A program made the position numbers and the translations under genes. 64,000 nucleotides of DNA from CAYZBF01 sp964476585. Its GTDB lineage: Bacteria; Hydrothermota; UBA3072. The stretch spans positions 1 to 64,000 of the forward strand of contig CAYZBF010000004.1 in NCBI GenBank assembly GCA_964476585.1, read 5' to 3'. Below are positions 52,082-61,168 of this stretch, piece after piece (the first letter of the stretch is position 1; each line of letters opens with the position of its first letter). A model generated the notes under the pieces. The model was not told the DNA's origin. It ran no database searches and saw nothing but the letters and a program-made list of their open reading frames with translations.

Positions 52082-54081
52082 TATGATATGTTAGAGCCAG
52101 GCTTTACATCCTGGTCTGGAGAAACGATCGAGATGATGTCTCCATCTATTGCAGCAAGAAGCATTCCGTCGGAGCGGACCCCCTTTATTGTGACAGGTTC
52201 CAAATTTGTTACTACCACTATTCTCACACCCTTTAAATCGTCGGGTGTGTACTGCTCTTTTATACCCGCAACAAGAGTACGTTTCTCTCCTGTATCAACA
52301 GTTAATTTGTAAAGTTTATCTGCGTCTTTAATTTCTTCTACTTCTTCAATTATTCCAACCTTTAATTCCATTTTCTTGAAATCATCAAAACTGATATAGG
52401 TCATCTTTAACCTCCTTATCTGTTTTTCAATTTCATCATCCTCAATCTTCTTATACAAGGGTTCTACCTTGCCTATAGGATGGTCTGGTGGTATAGATAT
52501 TTCTTTTAGCTCCCACCATTTCTTTTCTCTAAGATTAATCATTGAGAGGATTTTCTTTGCTCCGAATGGTGTAAATAATTCACCTACATTTGCTAATGTA
52601 TATACAATATATGAACATAAATGAAGCGTAGTGGCTGTTCTTTTTTCATCTTCCTTTCGAGTAGCCCATGGTTCCATACTATCATAATAGCGATTACCAA
52701 CTGCAGCAATCTCCATAAAGTACTGCAGTGCACGACGGAAATGGAAAGTTGTTAATGATTTATCTATACTGTCTATTAGCCCATATATTTTATCCAACAA
52801 CTTTCTGTCTTCATCTTCAATTATAGATAGTTTTGGTATCTTTCCATCAAAATATCTTTCGATGAATTTCAATGTTCTATTAACAAAATTTGCAAACGTA
52901 TTTATTAATTCGGCATTTACCCTTACCTGGAACTCCTTCCATTTGAAGTCTGAGTCCTTTGTCTCAGGGCATATAACAGTGAGATAGTATCTAAGAAAAT
53001 CAGGCTCAAAGTATTCTAAGTATTCATGTAGCCACACAGCCCAATTATTACTTGTTGATATCTTTTGTCCTTCCAGATTTAGAAATTCATTGCCAGGTAT
53101 ATCTGTTGGAAGTGTATAATTTCCATATCCCATTAGGATGGCTGGCCACATGATGCCGTGAAATACGATATTATCTTTGCCTATAAAATTGACTAATTTG
53201 GTATCTTTATTCTGCCAATAATCTTTCCATTTATCCGCTTCTCCAATACTCTCTGACCATTCAATGGAGGAAGATATATAGCCGAGGAGTGCATCGAACC
53301 ATACATAGAGGACCTTGTCTTTTGCTTCTTCCAAGGGAACCGCTACGCCCCAATTCAGGTCTCTAGTGATGGGACGGGGTCTTAAGCCCTCATCGAGCCA
53401 CCCCTCTAGGTATCTTTTTACGTTTCTTTTCCAGTCCTTTTTGCCTATCCAATCTTCTAGTTCCTTCTGAAATTTGTTTAGCAACAAATACCAGTGCTTT
53501 GTTTCTCTTTTTTCTGGCGCATGACCACATATCTTACAGTGAGGGTTTATTAGTTGTTCTGGCTCTAACCAGCTACCGCATGATTCACAGGAATCCCCTC
53601 TTGCGTTTTCATAATTGCAATAAGGACATATTCCTTCTATATAACGGTCAGGGAGGAATTTTTTGCAATTAGTGCAATATAGTTCTTCAGTGATGGTAGA
53701 TTCTATATAGCCCTTATCATATAATTTAAGGAAAAAATCCTGAGCCAGTTCATGATGTAATTCTCTGGATGTTCCAAAAAAGTTATCAAATTCTACACCT
53801 AATTTCTCTAAGGATTCTTTTATCTTTTTATGATATTGAACTACTAGAGTTTTTGGAGTAATGCCCTGTTTTTCAGCGGCTAACATTATTGGAACGCCGT
53901 TTTCATCTGTCCCTGATATATGGATTACATCTTTTTCATTCTTTCGGAGGAATCTGGTGTATATATTTGCAGGGAGGTGAACACCTGCAAGATGACCTAT
54001 ATGAATAGGCCCGTTTGCATATGGTAGAGCATCAGTTACTATAATCCTTTCATTCAGTTTCTTTTTGTGATTTTGATCCAT
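52081..54081 (-). CDS. metG: Methionyl-tRNA synthetase with C-terminal tRNA-binding domain
   Basis: A 666-residue class I synthetase. HIGH occurs as PIHIGHLAG and KMSKS as KISTS. A two-knuckle zinc insert carries CTNCKK, CPYC, CESC and CKIC. The final 110 residues are a Trbp111/EMAP-like domain (LKVGIIEEVEEIKDADKLY, LVAGIKEQY, NLEPVTIKG). AAAGGAG is five bases before the ATG, which lies 28 bases inside the PSP1 gene end. Confidence 0.95.
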   Translation of the reverse strand: MDQNHKKKLNERIIVTDALPYANGPIHIGHLAGVHLPANIYTRFLRKNEKDVIHISGTDENGVPIMLAAEKQGITPKTLVVQYHKKIKESLEKLGVEFDNFFGTSRELHHELAQDFFLKLYDKGYIESTITEELYCTNCKKFLPDRYIEGICPYCNYENARGDSCESCGSWLEPEQLINPHCKICGHAPEKRETKHWYLLLNKFQKELEDWIGKKDWKRNVKRYLEGWLDEGLRPRPITRDLNWGVAVPLEEAKDKVLYVWFDALLGYISSSIEWSESIGEADKWKDYWQNKDTKLVNFIGKDNIVFHGIMWPAILMGYGNYTLPTDIPGNEFLNLEGQKISTSNNWAVWLHEYLEYFEPDFLRYYLTVICPETKDSDFKWKEFQVRVNAELINTFANFVNRTLKFIERYFDGKIPKLSIIEDEDRKLLDKIYGLIDSIDKSLTTFHFRRALQYFMEIAAVGNRYYDSMEPWATRKEDEKRTATTLHLCSYIVYTLANVGELFTPFGAKKILSMINLREKKWWELKEISIPPDHPIGKVEPLYKKIEDDEIEKQIRRLKMTYISFDDFKKMELKVGIIEEVEEIKDADKLYKLTVDTGEKRTLVAGIKEQYTPDDLKGVRIVVVTNLEPVTIKGVRSDGMLLAAIDGDIISIVSPDQDVKPGSNIS

Positions 54082-54854
54082 TTGTCTCCTTTCCGTTTCA
54101 ATTTCTCTAAAGAGATCTCTTCCTGGGTTTCATCCTCATGACTTACGGTTACGACTCTCGTCATGAGGTTCCTATGAAGTGCTACACTTGTTCCTTTTTC
54201 TGTTAAAATCTCATCTCCTCTATCAGGGAATTGTTTTAGTTCTTCTTTATAAAATTCATGCTCGTAAGCAAGACAGCAAAGTAATCTACCGCAAGGTCCT
54301 GATATTTTTGAAGGGATTACATATATATCTTGTTCTCTGGCAGCTTCAAGTTGTATAGATTGTTTTTGTATAAGGAAAGAACTGCAGCACAGGGGTCTGC
54401 CACATAATCCAATTCCACCGAGATAGCCTGAATAGTCACGTACACCGATATGTCTTAACTCAATCGTGACGTTGAATTCATCTTTTAGTTCTTTTACAAG
54501 TTCTCGGAAATCCACCCTCTTATTTGCGAGGAAATAGAACTTGTATCGTTTCCCATCCCATTCCTTATCAACTCCTATCAATTTCATGGGTAGATCATGA
54601 TGCTTGATTCTTTCGATGCAGAATTGAAAAGCTTTCTCTTCTTCTTTCGTCAAATTTTTCAATTTTTCTTTTTCATTATCATAGAGTGGGCGAAGAATTT
54701 TTCCTTTAGATTGAAGATCGGCATTGGTTTTTTCACTTACAATGCCTATAAAATGTTCTCCTTTTATCTCACAGAGAACAAATTCTTTATTTTTGGGAGT
54801 AAATGAGGAATCCAGTGGATATTGTATACCTGCGAATTTTACGTAATACAACAT
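54054..54854 (-). CDS. PSP1/RicT (YaaT)-like protein
   Basis: A 266-residue PSP1-domain protein with the paired cysteine motifs CGRPLCCSSF and CGRLLCCLAYE, which in Bacillus RicT bind iron-sulfur clusters. The usual genetic partner, holB, is directly upstream with a one-base overlap (TGATG), supporting the assignment. The role in this lineage, perhaps RNA turnover regulation, is unproven. Confidence 0.87.
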   Translation of the reverse strand: MLYYVKFAGIQYPLDSSFTPKNKEFVLCEIKGEHFIGIVSEKTNADLQSKGKILRPLYDNEKEKLKNLTKEEEKAFQFCIERIKHHDLPMKLIGVDKEWDGKRYKFYFLANKRVDFRELVKELKDEFNVTIELRHIGVRDYSGYLGGIGLCGRPLCCSSFLIQKQSIQLEAAREQDIYVIPSKISGPCGRLLCCLAYEHEFYKEELKQFPDRGDEILTEKGTSVALHRNLMTRVVTVSHEDETQEEISLEKLKRKGDKWIKITKRN

Positions 54855-55744
54855 CAGATTTTCAAAAAAAGGTAGAATAATATTTTTTCAGCTGTGATGT
54901 TCGAGTAATAATATTCATAGGCTTTTTTTAGATACGAAAAAATCCTTAATGCTCTATCTGTTTCAATATCACTGTTTTTGTACTTATGTTCAACCATTTT
55001 CCATAAATATAGAAGCAGGCGTTCAATACGCCACTTCTTTTCTAAATCTTCACTCCAATTCTTTATTCGAACATTCTTGGGAGTTTGAAAAAACAGCCTG
55101 TCAAGTTCATCTTCCATATTTCTCATTTCTCTAAGCATGAGTGTTTCTTCAATTCCTCTACCAAAGTGTTTGACATCTAATTCTTCAATGATCTGGCTTT
55201 GAATTTCTGGAAGTAATGCCGTAAACCTAATATTAAAGGTCCTCGAAATTACTGTTTCCGTAAGTAGGTGTGGGTTTGGTGTAATTAGTATAAGCAGGAC
55301 ATTCTTAGGAGGCTCTTCTAATATTTTCAAAAAAGCATCAGCAGCATTCATACTCATATTCTCAGCCTGTAATATTATGATTATCTTCCAATCGCTTTCC
55401 ATCGGAGTCAAATATGCATAATTCTGAATTTCCCTAATCGTGTCAATTGAGATACTAGCTTTACTATACCTGAGTTTGTAATATTCACCAGACTTCCTTA
55501 TTTTAAATATCTCATCATATTTATACTCCTCAAATTTAGGGAATATTGTTAATACGTCAGGGTGGACACCCTTTTCCACTTTTTTTTTGTTTCCAATAAT
55601 CTTACTTGCGAAATCTAAAGCCAGAGAAAATTTTCCAACTCCCGGTGGGCCATAGAATAACAAAGCTTGCGGTATAGTTTTCTTCGTTATTATCGAAGAT
55701 AACATTTTTTTTGGTATTTCTTGTTCTTTTATATGAGTTATCAT
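54854..55744 (-). CDS. holB: DNA polymerase III delta-prime subunit
   Basis: Clamp-loader subunit of 296 residues with an AAA+ fold. Walker A reads GPPGVGKFSLA (Ser/Thr after Lys replaced by Phe, as in many non-hydrolysing delta-prime subunits). The sensor region reads NAADAFLKILEEPPKN and VISRTFNIRF. No zinc-finger cysteines are seen. It lies six bases downstream of the EnvC-like gene. Confidence 0.88.
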   Translation of the reverse strand: MITHIKEQEIPKKMLSSIITKKTIPQALLFYGPPGVGKFSLALDFASKIIGNKKKVEKGVHPDVLTIFPKFEEYKYDEIFKIRKSGEYYKLRYSKASISIDTIREIQNYAYLTPMESDWKIIIILQAENMSMNAADAFLKILEEPPKNVLLILITPNPHLLTETVISRTFNIRFTALLPEIQSQIIEELDVKHFGRGIEETLMLREMRNMEDELDRLFFQTPKNVRIKNWSEDLEKKWRIERLLLYLWKMVEHKYKNSDIETDRALRIFSYLKKAYEYYYSNITAEKILFYLFLKI

Positions 55745-55750
55745 TTTAAT

Positions 55751-56854
55751 CTATATCCTTATATAGTTCATAGGGTTCACTGCTTTACCCGATTCCCTTA
55801 CCTCAAAATGTAGCATTGGTTCCTTTGCCGAGCCAGTTTGTCCTACTTTTCCAATTACAGAGCCTTCTCCAACATGATCTCCATTTTCTACTGTTGTTGT
55901 AGAGAGATGAGAATACAAACTGATGTATCCTCCACCGTGATCTATCAAAACTATCTTGCCGTACCCGAGGAAGTTATCACTAAATACCACTCTGCCAGGC
56001 GCTACTGCTTTTATATCCTCTCCCCACTTTGCTTTGATATCGATGCCTTTGTTTAGTGTAACAGTTCCATATCGTTCGTGCCTTTTCCTGCCAAAATAAC
56101 CTGTTATCAATCCATCTACGGGAAGTATAAGTTGTTTTTTTTCAAAGTAGGCACAGCCTTCACCCATTTCATTTGTAGAGAGAGTTTTTATGAGTTCTTC
56201 AAGATCCTTCATAGCCTGTTTCATCTCTTTAGACATCTTTATTGTTTTCTTACGCTCCGTTTCAATTTTTGTGAGATATTCGCTTTTTTCCTTTTTATCT
56301 TTCTTTAATTCCTTTTCTTGTTTCTCTACCTCCACATATATCTTTTCCAGAACTGATAGTTTTCCTTCTATTTGAGATTTTTTTAATTTAAGACGATCAT
56401 CCAATTGCATGACTTCTGTTAAGACCCTTCTATCCTGATCTGCTATGAGAGATAAATATTTCATTCTTTTCAATGCATCACTAAATGAGTAGGAGAGAAG
56501 GACTACAGCTATTGGATGCAGGGGACCATGTATATATATCTCCTTTATACGCTTCTTCAGTATGTTACGTTTTTCATTTAAGCGATAATCAAGTTCCTCA
56601 ATTAATAGTCCTATGTTTTTAATCTCTTCAGAGGTTATTTCTTTCATGCGGCAGAGTTCACCGATTAGTTCTCTATTGAGGTCTATCTCTTTATCTAGTT
56701 CCCGGATGTTTCTCAATATTCCGCTCTCTTCTCCCTTTAATTGTGAAATCTTTTCTTTTTGGTTTTTTAATCTTTCCCGCAGTATTTGTAATCGTTCCTC
56801 TGGTGACTCTACAGTTGTGGCAAGAATTGATAGGATAATGACCAAGTAGTTCAT
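55751..56854 (-). CDS. EnvC-like murein hydrolase activator with degenerate LytM domain
   Basis: A 367-residue exported protein with a signal peptide (1-15), a long coiled coil (about 17-225) and a C-terminal LytM/M23 domain. Of the zinc and catalytic residues of active M23 peptidases, Asp272, His316 (YSHLS) and His349 are kept, but the first His of the H-x3-D motif is Asn268 and the first His of HxH is Met347. The domain is therefore probably inactive and regulatory, as in EnvC. It follows the small membrane ORF by three bases. Confidence 0.87.
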   Translation of the reverse strand: MNYLVIILSILATTVESPEERLQILRERLKNQKEKISQLKGEESGILRNIRELDKEIDLNRELIGELCRMKEITSEEIKNIGLLIEELDYRLNEKRNILKKRIKEIYIHGPLHPIAVVLLSYSFSDALKRMKYLSLIADQDRRVLTEVMQLDDRLKLKKSQIEGKLSVLEKIYVEVEKQEKELKKDKKEKSEYLTKIETERKKTIKMSKEMKQAMKDLEELIKTLSTNEMGEGCAYFEKKQLILPVDGLITGYFGRKRHERYGTVTLNKGIDIKAKWGEDIKAVAPGRVVFSDNFLGYGKIVLIDHGGGYISLYSHLSTTTVENGDHVGEGSVIGKVGQTGSAKEPMLHFEVRESGKAVNPMNYIRI

Positions 56855-56857
56855 CTA

Positions 56858-56992
56858 TCACCCAAGTAAATCTTCATCCATCTGAAGCTCATGTTCTGAA
56901 AGTTTTCCACTTCTTTTGAATAGGGAAGCTATACGATTTTTAAACCCTATTAAAATACCTATAAGTACTATGATAAAATTTCTTCTAGTCAT
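56858..56992 (-). CDS. 44-residue membrane peptide between era and the envC-like gene
   Basis: A 44-codon ORF not previously called because of its size. It starts eight bases before the era stop (ATGACTAG) and ends four bases before the envC-like start. It begins MTRRNFIIVLIGILIGFKNR, a single transmembrane helix preceded and followed by basic residues, and ends in an acidic tail. The tight fit into the operon supports it; function unknown. Confidence 0.6.
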   Translation of the reverse strand: MTRRNFIIVLIGILIGFKNRIASLFKRSGKLSEHELQMDEDLLG

Positions 56993-57833
56993 AATATCCG
57001 AGTCTTTTCACATCCTTTTTATTCTTTCTCCAGTTCTTTTTAACCTTTACCCAAGTATTGAGGTATATATGTTTATCAAGAAATTTTTCCATATCCCTTC
57101 TTGCCATAGAAGCAACCTTTTTCAATTTTTTTCCACCCTTACCTATTATAATACCCTTTTGTGATTCCTTTTCAACATATATATTGATATCTATTCTTCC
57201 GTCTTTCATCGCAACTACCTGAATGGCAGTAGAATATGGGATCTCCTGTTTATATTCATCGAGCACCTTTTCTCTCATTATCTCAGCTATGAAAAACCGA
57301 AGAGGTCGGTCAGAGAGAAATTCTGGTGGGTAGAATAAATGTTCTTCTGGTAGATACTCAAGGATAAGAGGAATAAGTTTTTCTACATTCTCTCCCGTCA
57401 GTGCAGATATTGAAAGTACTTTGACAAATGGATCTTCGTCAATGGAATTTCTTAGTTCCTGTAACTCCTCACGAGTGATTTTGTCAATCTTGTTTATCAG
57501 GAGAAAGATTGGAGCTTTGATGTGAGAGAGGATTTTGGTTGGAATGTCTTGATGTTCAGGTGATATAAGAATTAGCGCAAGATCCGTGTCTTCGGTTGCA
57601 CGTTTTATCTGGCTCTGCATAGCGTTATCCAATTCGTTTCTTGGTTTGAAATATCCTGGTGTGTCAAGGAAAATAATTTGATTGTCGCCTTCGGTCCAGA
57701 TGCCAAGGATTTTATGCCTTGTGGTTTGTGGTTTATTTGTGATGATAGAGAGATTTTTCTCGACCAAGCGATTCAAGACGGTTGATTTTCCTACATTTGG
57801 TTTTCCAATTATTGCGACATATCCAGCTTTCAT
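56985..57833 (-). CDS. era: GTPase Era
   Basis: Ribosome-assembly GTPase (30S maturation). G1 GKPNVGKST, G3 DTPGY, G4 NKID and the C-terminal KH domain (IIIGKGGKKLKKV) are present, 282 residues. The open frame extends 19 codons upstream, but that part is translated from a CACAGAG intergenic repeat; the ATG at 57833 starts exactly at the G domain. First gene of the operon. Confidence 0.94.
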   Translation of the reverse strand: MKAGYVAIIGKPNVGKSTVLNRLVEKNLSIITNKPQTTRHKILGIWTEGDNQIIFLDTPGYFKPRNELDNAMQSQIKRATEDTDLALILISPEHQDIPTKILSHIKAPIFLLINKIDKITREELQELRNSIDEDPFVKVLSISALTGENVEKLIPLILEYLPEEHLFYPPEFLSDRPLRFFIAEIMREKVLDEYKQEIPYSTAIQVVAMKDGRIDINIYVEKESQKGIIIGKGGKKLKKVASMARRDMEKFLDKHIYLNTWVKVKKNWRKNKKDVKRLGYYD

Positions 57834-57859
57834 ACCCCCAAATATATCTTGAGGTAGTT

Positions 57860-58076
57860 CAAAGTCAAGGTCTTTTAGCCACAGAGACACAGAGGGAGTC
57901 GCTTCGCTTTATTGCAAGCTACTTTATGCGCCTCTTCCCAGAAGTAATCTCGCCTTTTTACGAAAGACCTATGAAGATTAATCAGAGAAAAATCATAAAA
58001 CTCTAAATCCATTAACTCTTGACAATTGTATTTTTTTCTTTATTGTTTCAGATGCCATTCTCGAGGAGATTAAAAG
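57860..58076. repeat. Divergent intergenic region with repeat modules
   Basis: TAGCCACAGAGACACAGAGGG and GTCGCTTCGCTTTATTGC (57877-57915) are module copies that also shape the false N-terminus of the era frame. A TTGACA at 58019 may be the -35 of the cyclase gene, whose GAGGAG site precedes 58077. Confidence 0.5.
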
Positions 58077-59582
58077 ATGATTAATTATGATATAAATCAG
58101 GTTATAAAAGATATCTCAAATTTTATTAGAGATGTTTACTTCGTCCATGAAAAGGAACGAATTATAGAGCAGACACTTAAGGCGGTCGTTAAGATGGCTC
58201 ACTGTGACTCCTCTTCGTTATTTCTTTTGACGGATAATCCTAAAAGCTTAGCATACGACTATAAACACGGAGAAAGCAAAATCACCACCCATAAGAGCAC
58301 TGCCGGATTAAACTCAGGGATCTCTGATAAAATTCTAAAGGATGGTGAGGTTATTGTGATTAAGGATACCAATGAGATTTTAGAGCTGAATCCAAAGATG
58401 AAGGAGAAGCAACTGAAGTCTTTCGCCGCGTTTCCCATCATAATCGGTAATAATGTAGAAGGAATCCTATATATAAACTATATCAATTCCAGAATCCCTG
58501 AAAATTTTGATGAATATTCAGTCTCATGGATGAAACTCTTCTCTACCATTGTTGCTTCAGCCATTTTTGATGCCAGACTTTATTATAGATTGGACAAAGC
58601 ACTGAAGGATCTCAAGATTTCCTTTGAGATTAGCCGTTCTTTGTTGTCGGTCTTTGATCTGGAGGAACTTGTAGATAAAATATTTGAGGAAATAACTAAT
58701 AGATTCGGATATGAGCTTATTGCGCTCTTTATTAGAGATGAAAAAGATGGCTATATTACTATGAATTATACATTAGAAGCGTTAAAGAATTTTATCGGGT
58801 TAAAATTTAAGGTAGGAGGAAAAGGTATTGTTGGGAAGGTGGCAGGAACTGGAGAACCATACTATGCCCCTGATGTCTCTTCGGATGAATTTTATTCAGC
58901 AGCCCTTAAAGATGTTAAATCCGAGTTCGCCATTCCCTTAAAAATAGGTGATAGAGTAATAGGAGTGCTGGATATCGAGAGTTTTAAATTGGATGATTTT
59001 TCAGAAGATACCAGAAATCTATTGTTATCCATGGGGGTTCATATAGCAATAGCGTTTGGGAAAGCAAGATTATATGAAAAAACAAAGAGATTATCAGGAG
59101 AAGATCCATTGACAGGTATATTAAACCGAAGACGGCTGGCGGAAGCGATAAACAGGGAAATTGAACGCTCAAAACGACACGGAACCAAATTCTCCCTATT
59201 ATTTCTTGATCTTGATAATTTTAAAGAATTTAATGATAGATATGGGCATTCCCAGGGAGATAAAATACTCATAGGCTATTCTAATATAATAAAAAAGCTT
59301 TTTCGTAAAGGAGACATATTTGGTAGATATGGAGGTGACGAATTCTTAGCACTTCTTTATCAAACAGATGTAGCTCATGCAGAAGAAGTAGCAAAAAGGA
59401 TGTTAAATAAAGTAACGAATGATGACAGTGTTCTTGGTTTAGCATTCTCTATCGGGATTTCAGGTTTTCCTGAAAATGGATATTTTTTTAAAGAACTTGT
59501 AGATGCTGCGGATCGCGCTTGTTATAAAGCAAAAGAAAAAGGTGGCAGTAGAATAGTTGTTGCTTTAAAAAAACAGGATTAA
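58077..59582 (+). CDS. Diguanylate cyclase with two GAF domains
   Basis: A 501-residue cytoplasmic c-di-GMP synthase. GAF 1 is about residues 20-165, GAF 2 about 190-325 (EFAIPLKIGDRVIGVLDIES), and the GGDEF domain starts at DPLTGILNRRRL. The active-site motif is intact (RYGGDEF), and the product-inhibition RxxD site (RKGD) is five residues before it. The inputs of the GAF domains are unknown. No EAL domain protein is in the window. Confidence 0.9.
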   Translation: MINYDINQVIKDISNFIRDVYFVHEKERIIEQTLKAVVKMAHCDSSSLFLLTDNPKSLAYDYKHGESKITTHKSTAGLNSGISDKILKDGEVIVIKDTNEILELNPKMKEKQLKSFAAFPIIIGNNVEGILYINYINSRIPENFDEYSVSWMKLFSTIVASAIFDARLYYRLDKALKDLKISFEISRSLLSVFDLEELVDKIFEEITNRFGYELIALFIRDEKDGYITMNYTLEALKNFIGLKFKVGGKGIVGKVAGTGEPYYAPDVSSDEFYSAALKDVKSEFAIPLKIGDRVIGVLDIESFKLDDFSEDTRNLLLSMGVHIAIAFGKARLYEKTKRLSGEDPLTGILNRRRLAEAINREIERSKRHGTKFSLLFLDLDNFKEFNDRYGHSQGDKILIGYSNIIKKLFRKGDIFGRYGGDEFLALLYQTDVAHAEEVAKRMLNKVTNDDSVLGLAFSIGISGFPENGYFFKELVDAADRACYKAKEKGGSRIVVALKKQD

Positions 59583-59798
59583 GATTTTTTCTCATTCTTC
59601 TCATTATATACATTCATTTACCAATAAGACAGTCGCTTCACCCCAATTAAAAATGAGAGAGGTCGAGGGGTCAAGATAAAACTACAGAAAAGTAAGACCA
59701 AAAGCCTTACCATAATTTTACTACTCACTAACCGTCTAACCGACACATTCCTTTGCGGTCTTGCGGGAAATTAATTGGGTAAGTCTTGGTAGATACTC
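59583..59798. repeat. Intergenic repeat modules before map
   Basis: GAGGTCGAGGGGTCAAGAT (59660), CTAACCGTCTAACCGACAC (59738) and CCTTTGCGGTCTTGCGGGAAATTAATT (written as its position, 59751-59777) are members of the dispersed module set. No gene is seen. Confidence 0.5.
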
Positions 59799-59827
59799 TT
59801 GACAGATATGGAAGAGTACAATATTAT
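59799..59827 (+). promoter_or_regulatory. Promoter giving a leaderless map transcript
   Basis: TTGACA, a 17-base spacer and TATTAT, six bases before the ATG at 59834. Spacing and boxes are close to ideal; transcription would start at or next to the start codon. Confidence 0.7.
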
Positions 59828-59833
59828 CCAGTT

Positions 59834-60646
59834 ATGATAATAATAAAGAGCGAGAGAGAGATTGAATGTATTAAAAAGTCATCATATCTTCTGGCAAAGA
59901 CCTTCGAACACGTAAAAGACCTGATTTCCCCTGGCATAACGACACAGGAACTTGATGAAGAAATTGAAGATTACATCCTGAGTATGGGTGCAAGCCCTGC
60001 ATTTAAGGGATATCAAGGATATCCTGCGTCTGCTTGCATATCAAACAATGAAGTCGTAATCCACGGAATTCCAGATGAAACAAAGCTCAAGTCAGGAGAT
60101 ATAGTGGGGATTGATATAGGTGTTGAATATAAGGGCTGTTTTAGCGATGCAGCTTATACGTTTGGAGTGGATGAAATATCTAAAGAGTCCCAAAAGCTCT
60201 TGAAGACCACAAGGCGAGCTCTATTCAAAGCAATTGAGCAAGCAAGGATAGGAAATAGAATAGGTGATATGTCGCATGTAATTCAAGAGACAGCAGAAAG
60301 AGCAGGATATAGTGTGGTTAGGGAGTTTGTCGGTCATGGTGTTGGACGGAAATTACATGAGGATCCTCCAATACCAAATTTTGGAAGGAGAGGAGTTGGT
60401 CCCCGACTGAAAAAGGGAATGACGTTAGCTATAGAGCCAATGATAAATACGGGGACTTTTAAGGTAAAAGTGTTAGATGATGGTTGGACTGTAGTAACCA
60501 AAGACAGGAAGCCCTCTGCACACTATGAACATACAATACTTATAACTGATAGTGAAGCTCAGATTTTGACTGATTCTTCACTCTATGAGGGGATAAAACT
60601 AGAGATGAATAATAGCCGCAGAGGTACAAACTTTAATGCAAAATGA
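59834..60646 (+). CDS. map: Methionine aminopeptidase, type I
   Basis: Removes the initiator Met. The 270-residue M24 enzyme keeps all five metal ligands: Asp in VGIDIGVEY, Asp in FSDAAYTF, His in GHGVGRKLHE, Glu in AIEPMIN and Glu in YEHTILI. An in-frame TTG at 59786 lies upstream of the promoter, so I use the ATG at 59834. It contrasts with the M24-fold pseudo-peptidase at 30.1 kb. Confidence 0.94.
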   Translation: MIIIKSEREIECIKKSSYLLAKTFEHVKDLISPGITTQELDEEIEDYILSMGASPAFKGYQGYPASACISNNEVVIHGIPDETKLKSGDIVGIDIGVEYKGCFSDAAYTFGVDEISKESQKLLKTTRRALFKAIEQARIGNRIGDMSHVIQETAERAGYSVVREFVGHGVGRKLHEDPPIPNFGRRGVGPRLKKGMTLAIEPMINTGTFKVKVLDDGWTVVTKDRKPSAHYEHTILITDSEAQILTDSSLYEGIKLEMNNSRRGTNFNAK

Positions 60647-60690
60647 AGAATGTCTACCTGTGCCGTTGGCACAGCAGACAGGCAAAATGT

Positions 60691-60727
60691 TCACCCCATT
60701 AAATAATTTTGTATTTAACGGGGCAAG
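60691..60727. repeat. REP-like hairpin, second copy
   Basis: CCCCATTAAAT (60694-60704) pairs with ATTTAACGGGG (60713-60723) with one mismatch around the loop AATTTTGT. It shares start, core and the GGGGCAAG end with 42436-42480. Confidence 0.65.
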
Positions 60728-60865
60728 AAGTGCAAAATATACTGCACCACCATTAATCTCTCGCGAAGTTCGCAAAGAGACTAAGAAATAAATAGTGAGG
60801 TGAATCAGGGACTTTTAAATTTTCAATTTGCATTTTTCAATGAAGCAAAGCTTCGGGAGGTAAAA
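60728..60865. repeat. Intergenic modules upstream of the DUF3467 gene
   Basis: TCTCGCGAAGTTCGCAAAGAG (60762), AATTTTCAATTTGCATTTTTC (60819) and GAAGCAAAGCTTCGGGAGG (60842). The last one contributes the GGGAGG ribosome-binding site of the next gene. Confidence 0.5.
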
Positions 60866-61168
60866 ATGGTAGGCAAAGAGAAACAAAAAACCAGAACAAT
60901 TGATCTTGATTTCGAGAAGTCAGAGACAAAATACTCCAATCTCGTCGTCTTGAGCCATTCACAAGCAGAGTTTATAATTGATTTTGCCCGAATACTACCG
61001 GGTATGAAGAGGCCTGAGGTCCAGGATAGGATAGTTTTGACACCCCTTCACGCAAAACTTCTGCTCAATGCACTATCCGAGAATCTAAAGAAATACGAGG
61101 GGAGATTTGGAAACATTGAAATTCCTGCAGGTGTAAAAGAAGGCATGGGAATGGGTTTTAAGGCGTAA
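60866..61168 (+). CDS. DUF3467 family protein
   Basis: A 100-residue soluble protein with the DUF3467 pattern: YSNLVVLSHSQAEFIIDFARILPG, then VQDRIVLTPLHAKLLLNALSENLKKYE (given as residue ranges 27-50 and 58-84). The family is small, widespread and uncharacterised. The frame runs upstream to 60800 through repeat sequence; GGGAGG before the ATG at 60866 fixes the start. It overlaps the dGTPase gene by one base. Confidence 0.83.
   Translation: MVGKEKQKTRTIDLDFEKSETKYSNLVVLSHSQAEFIIDFARILPGMKRPEVQDRIVLTPLHAKLLLNALSENLKKYEGRFGNIEIPAGVKEGMGMGFKA

Noticed and set aside
57834..57890. N-terminal extension of era
   Set aside because: Translated partly from a CACAGAG intergenic repeat; the G domain begins at 57833.
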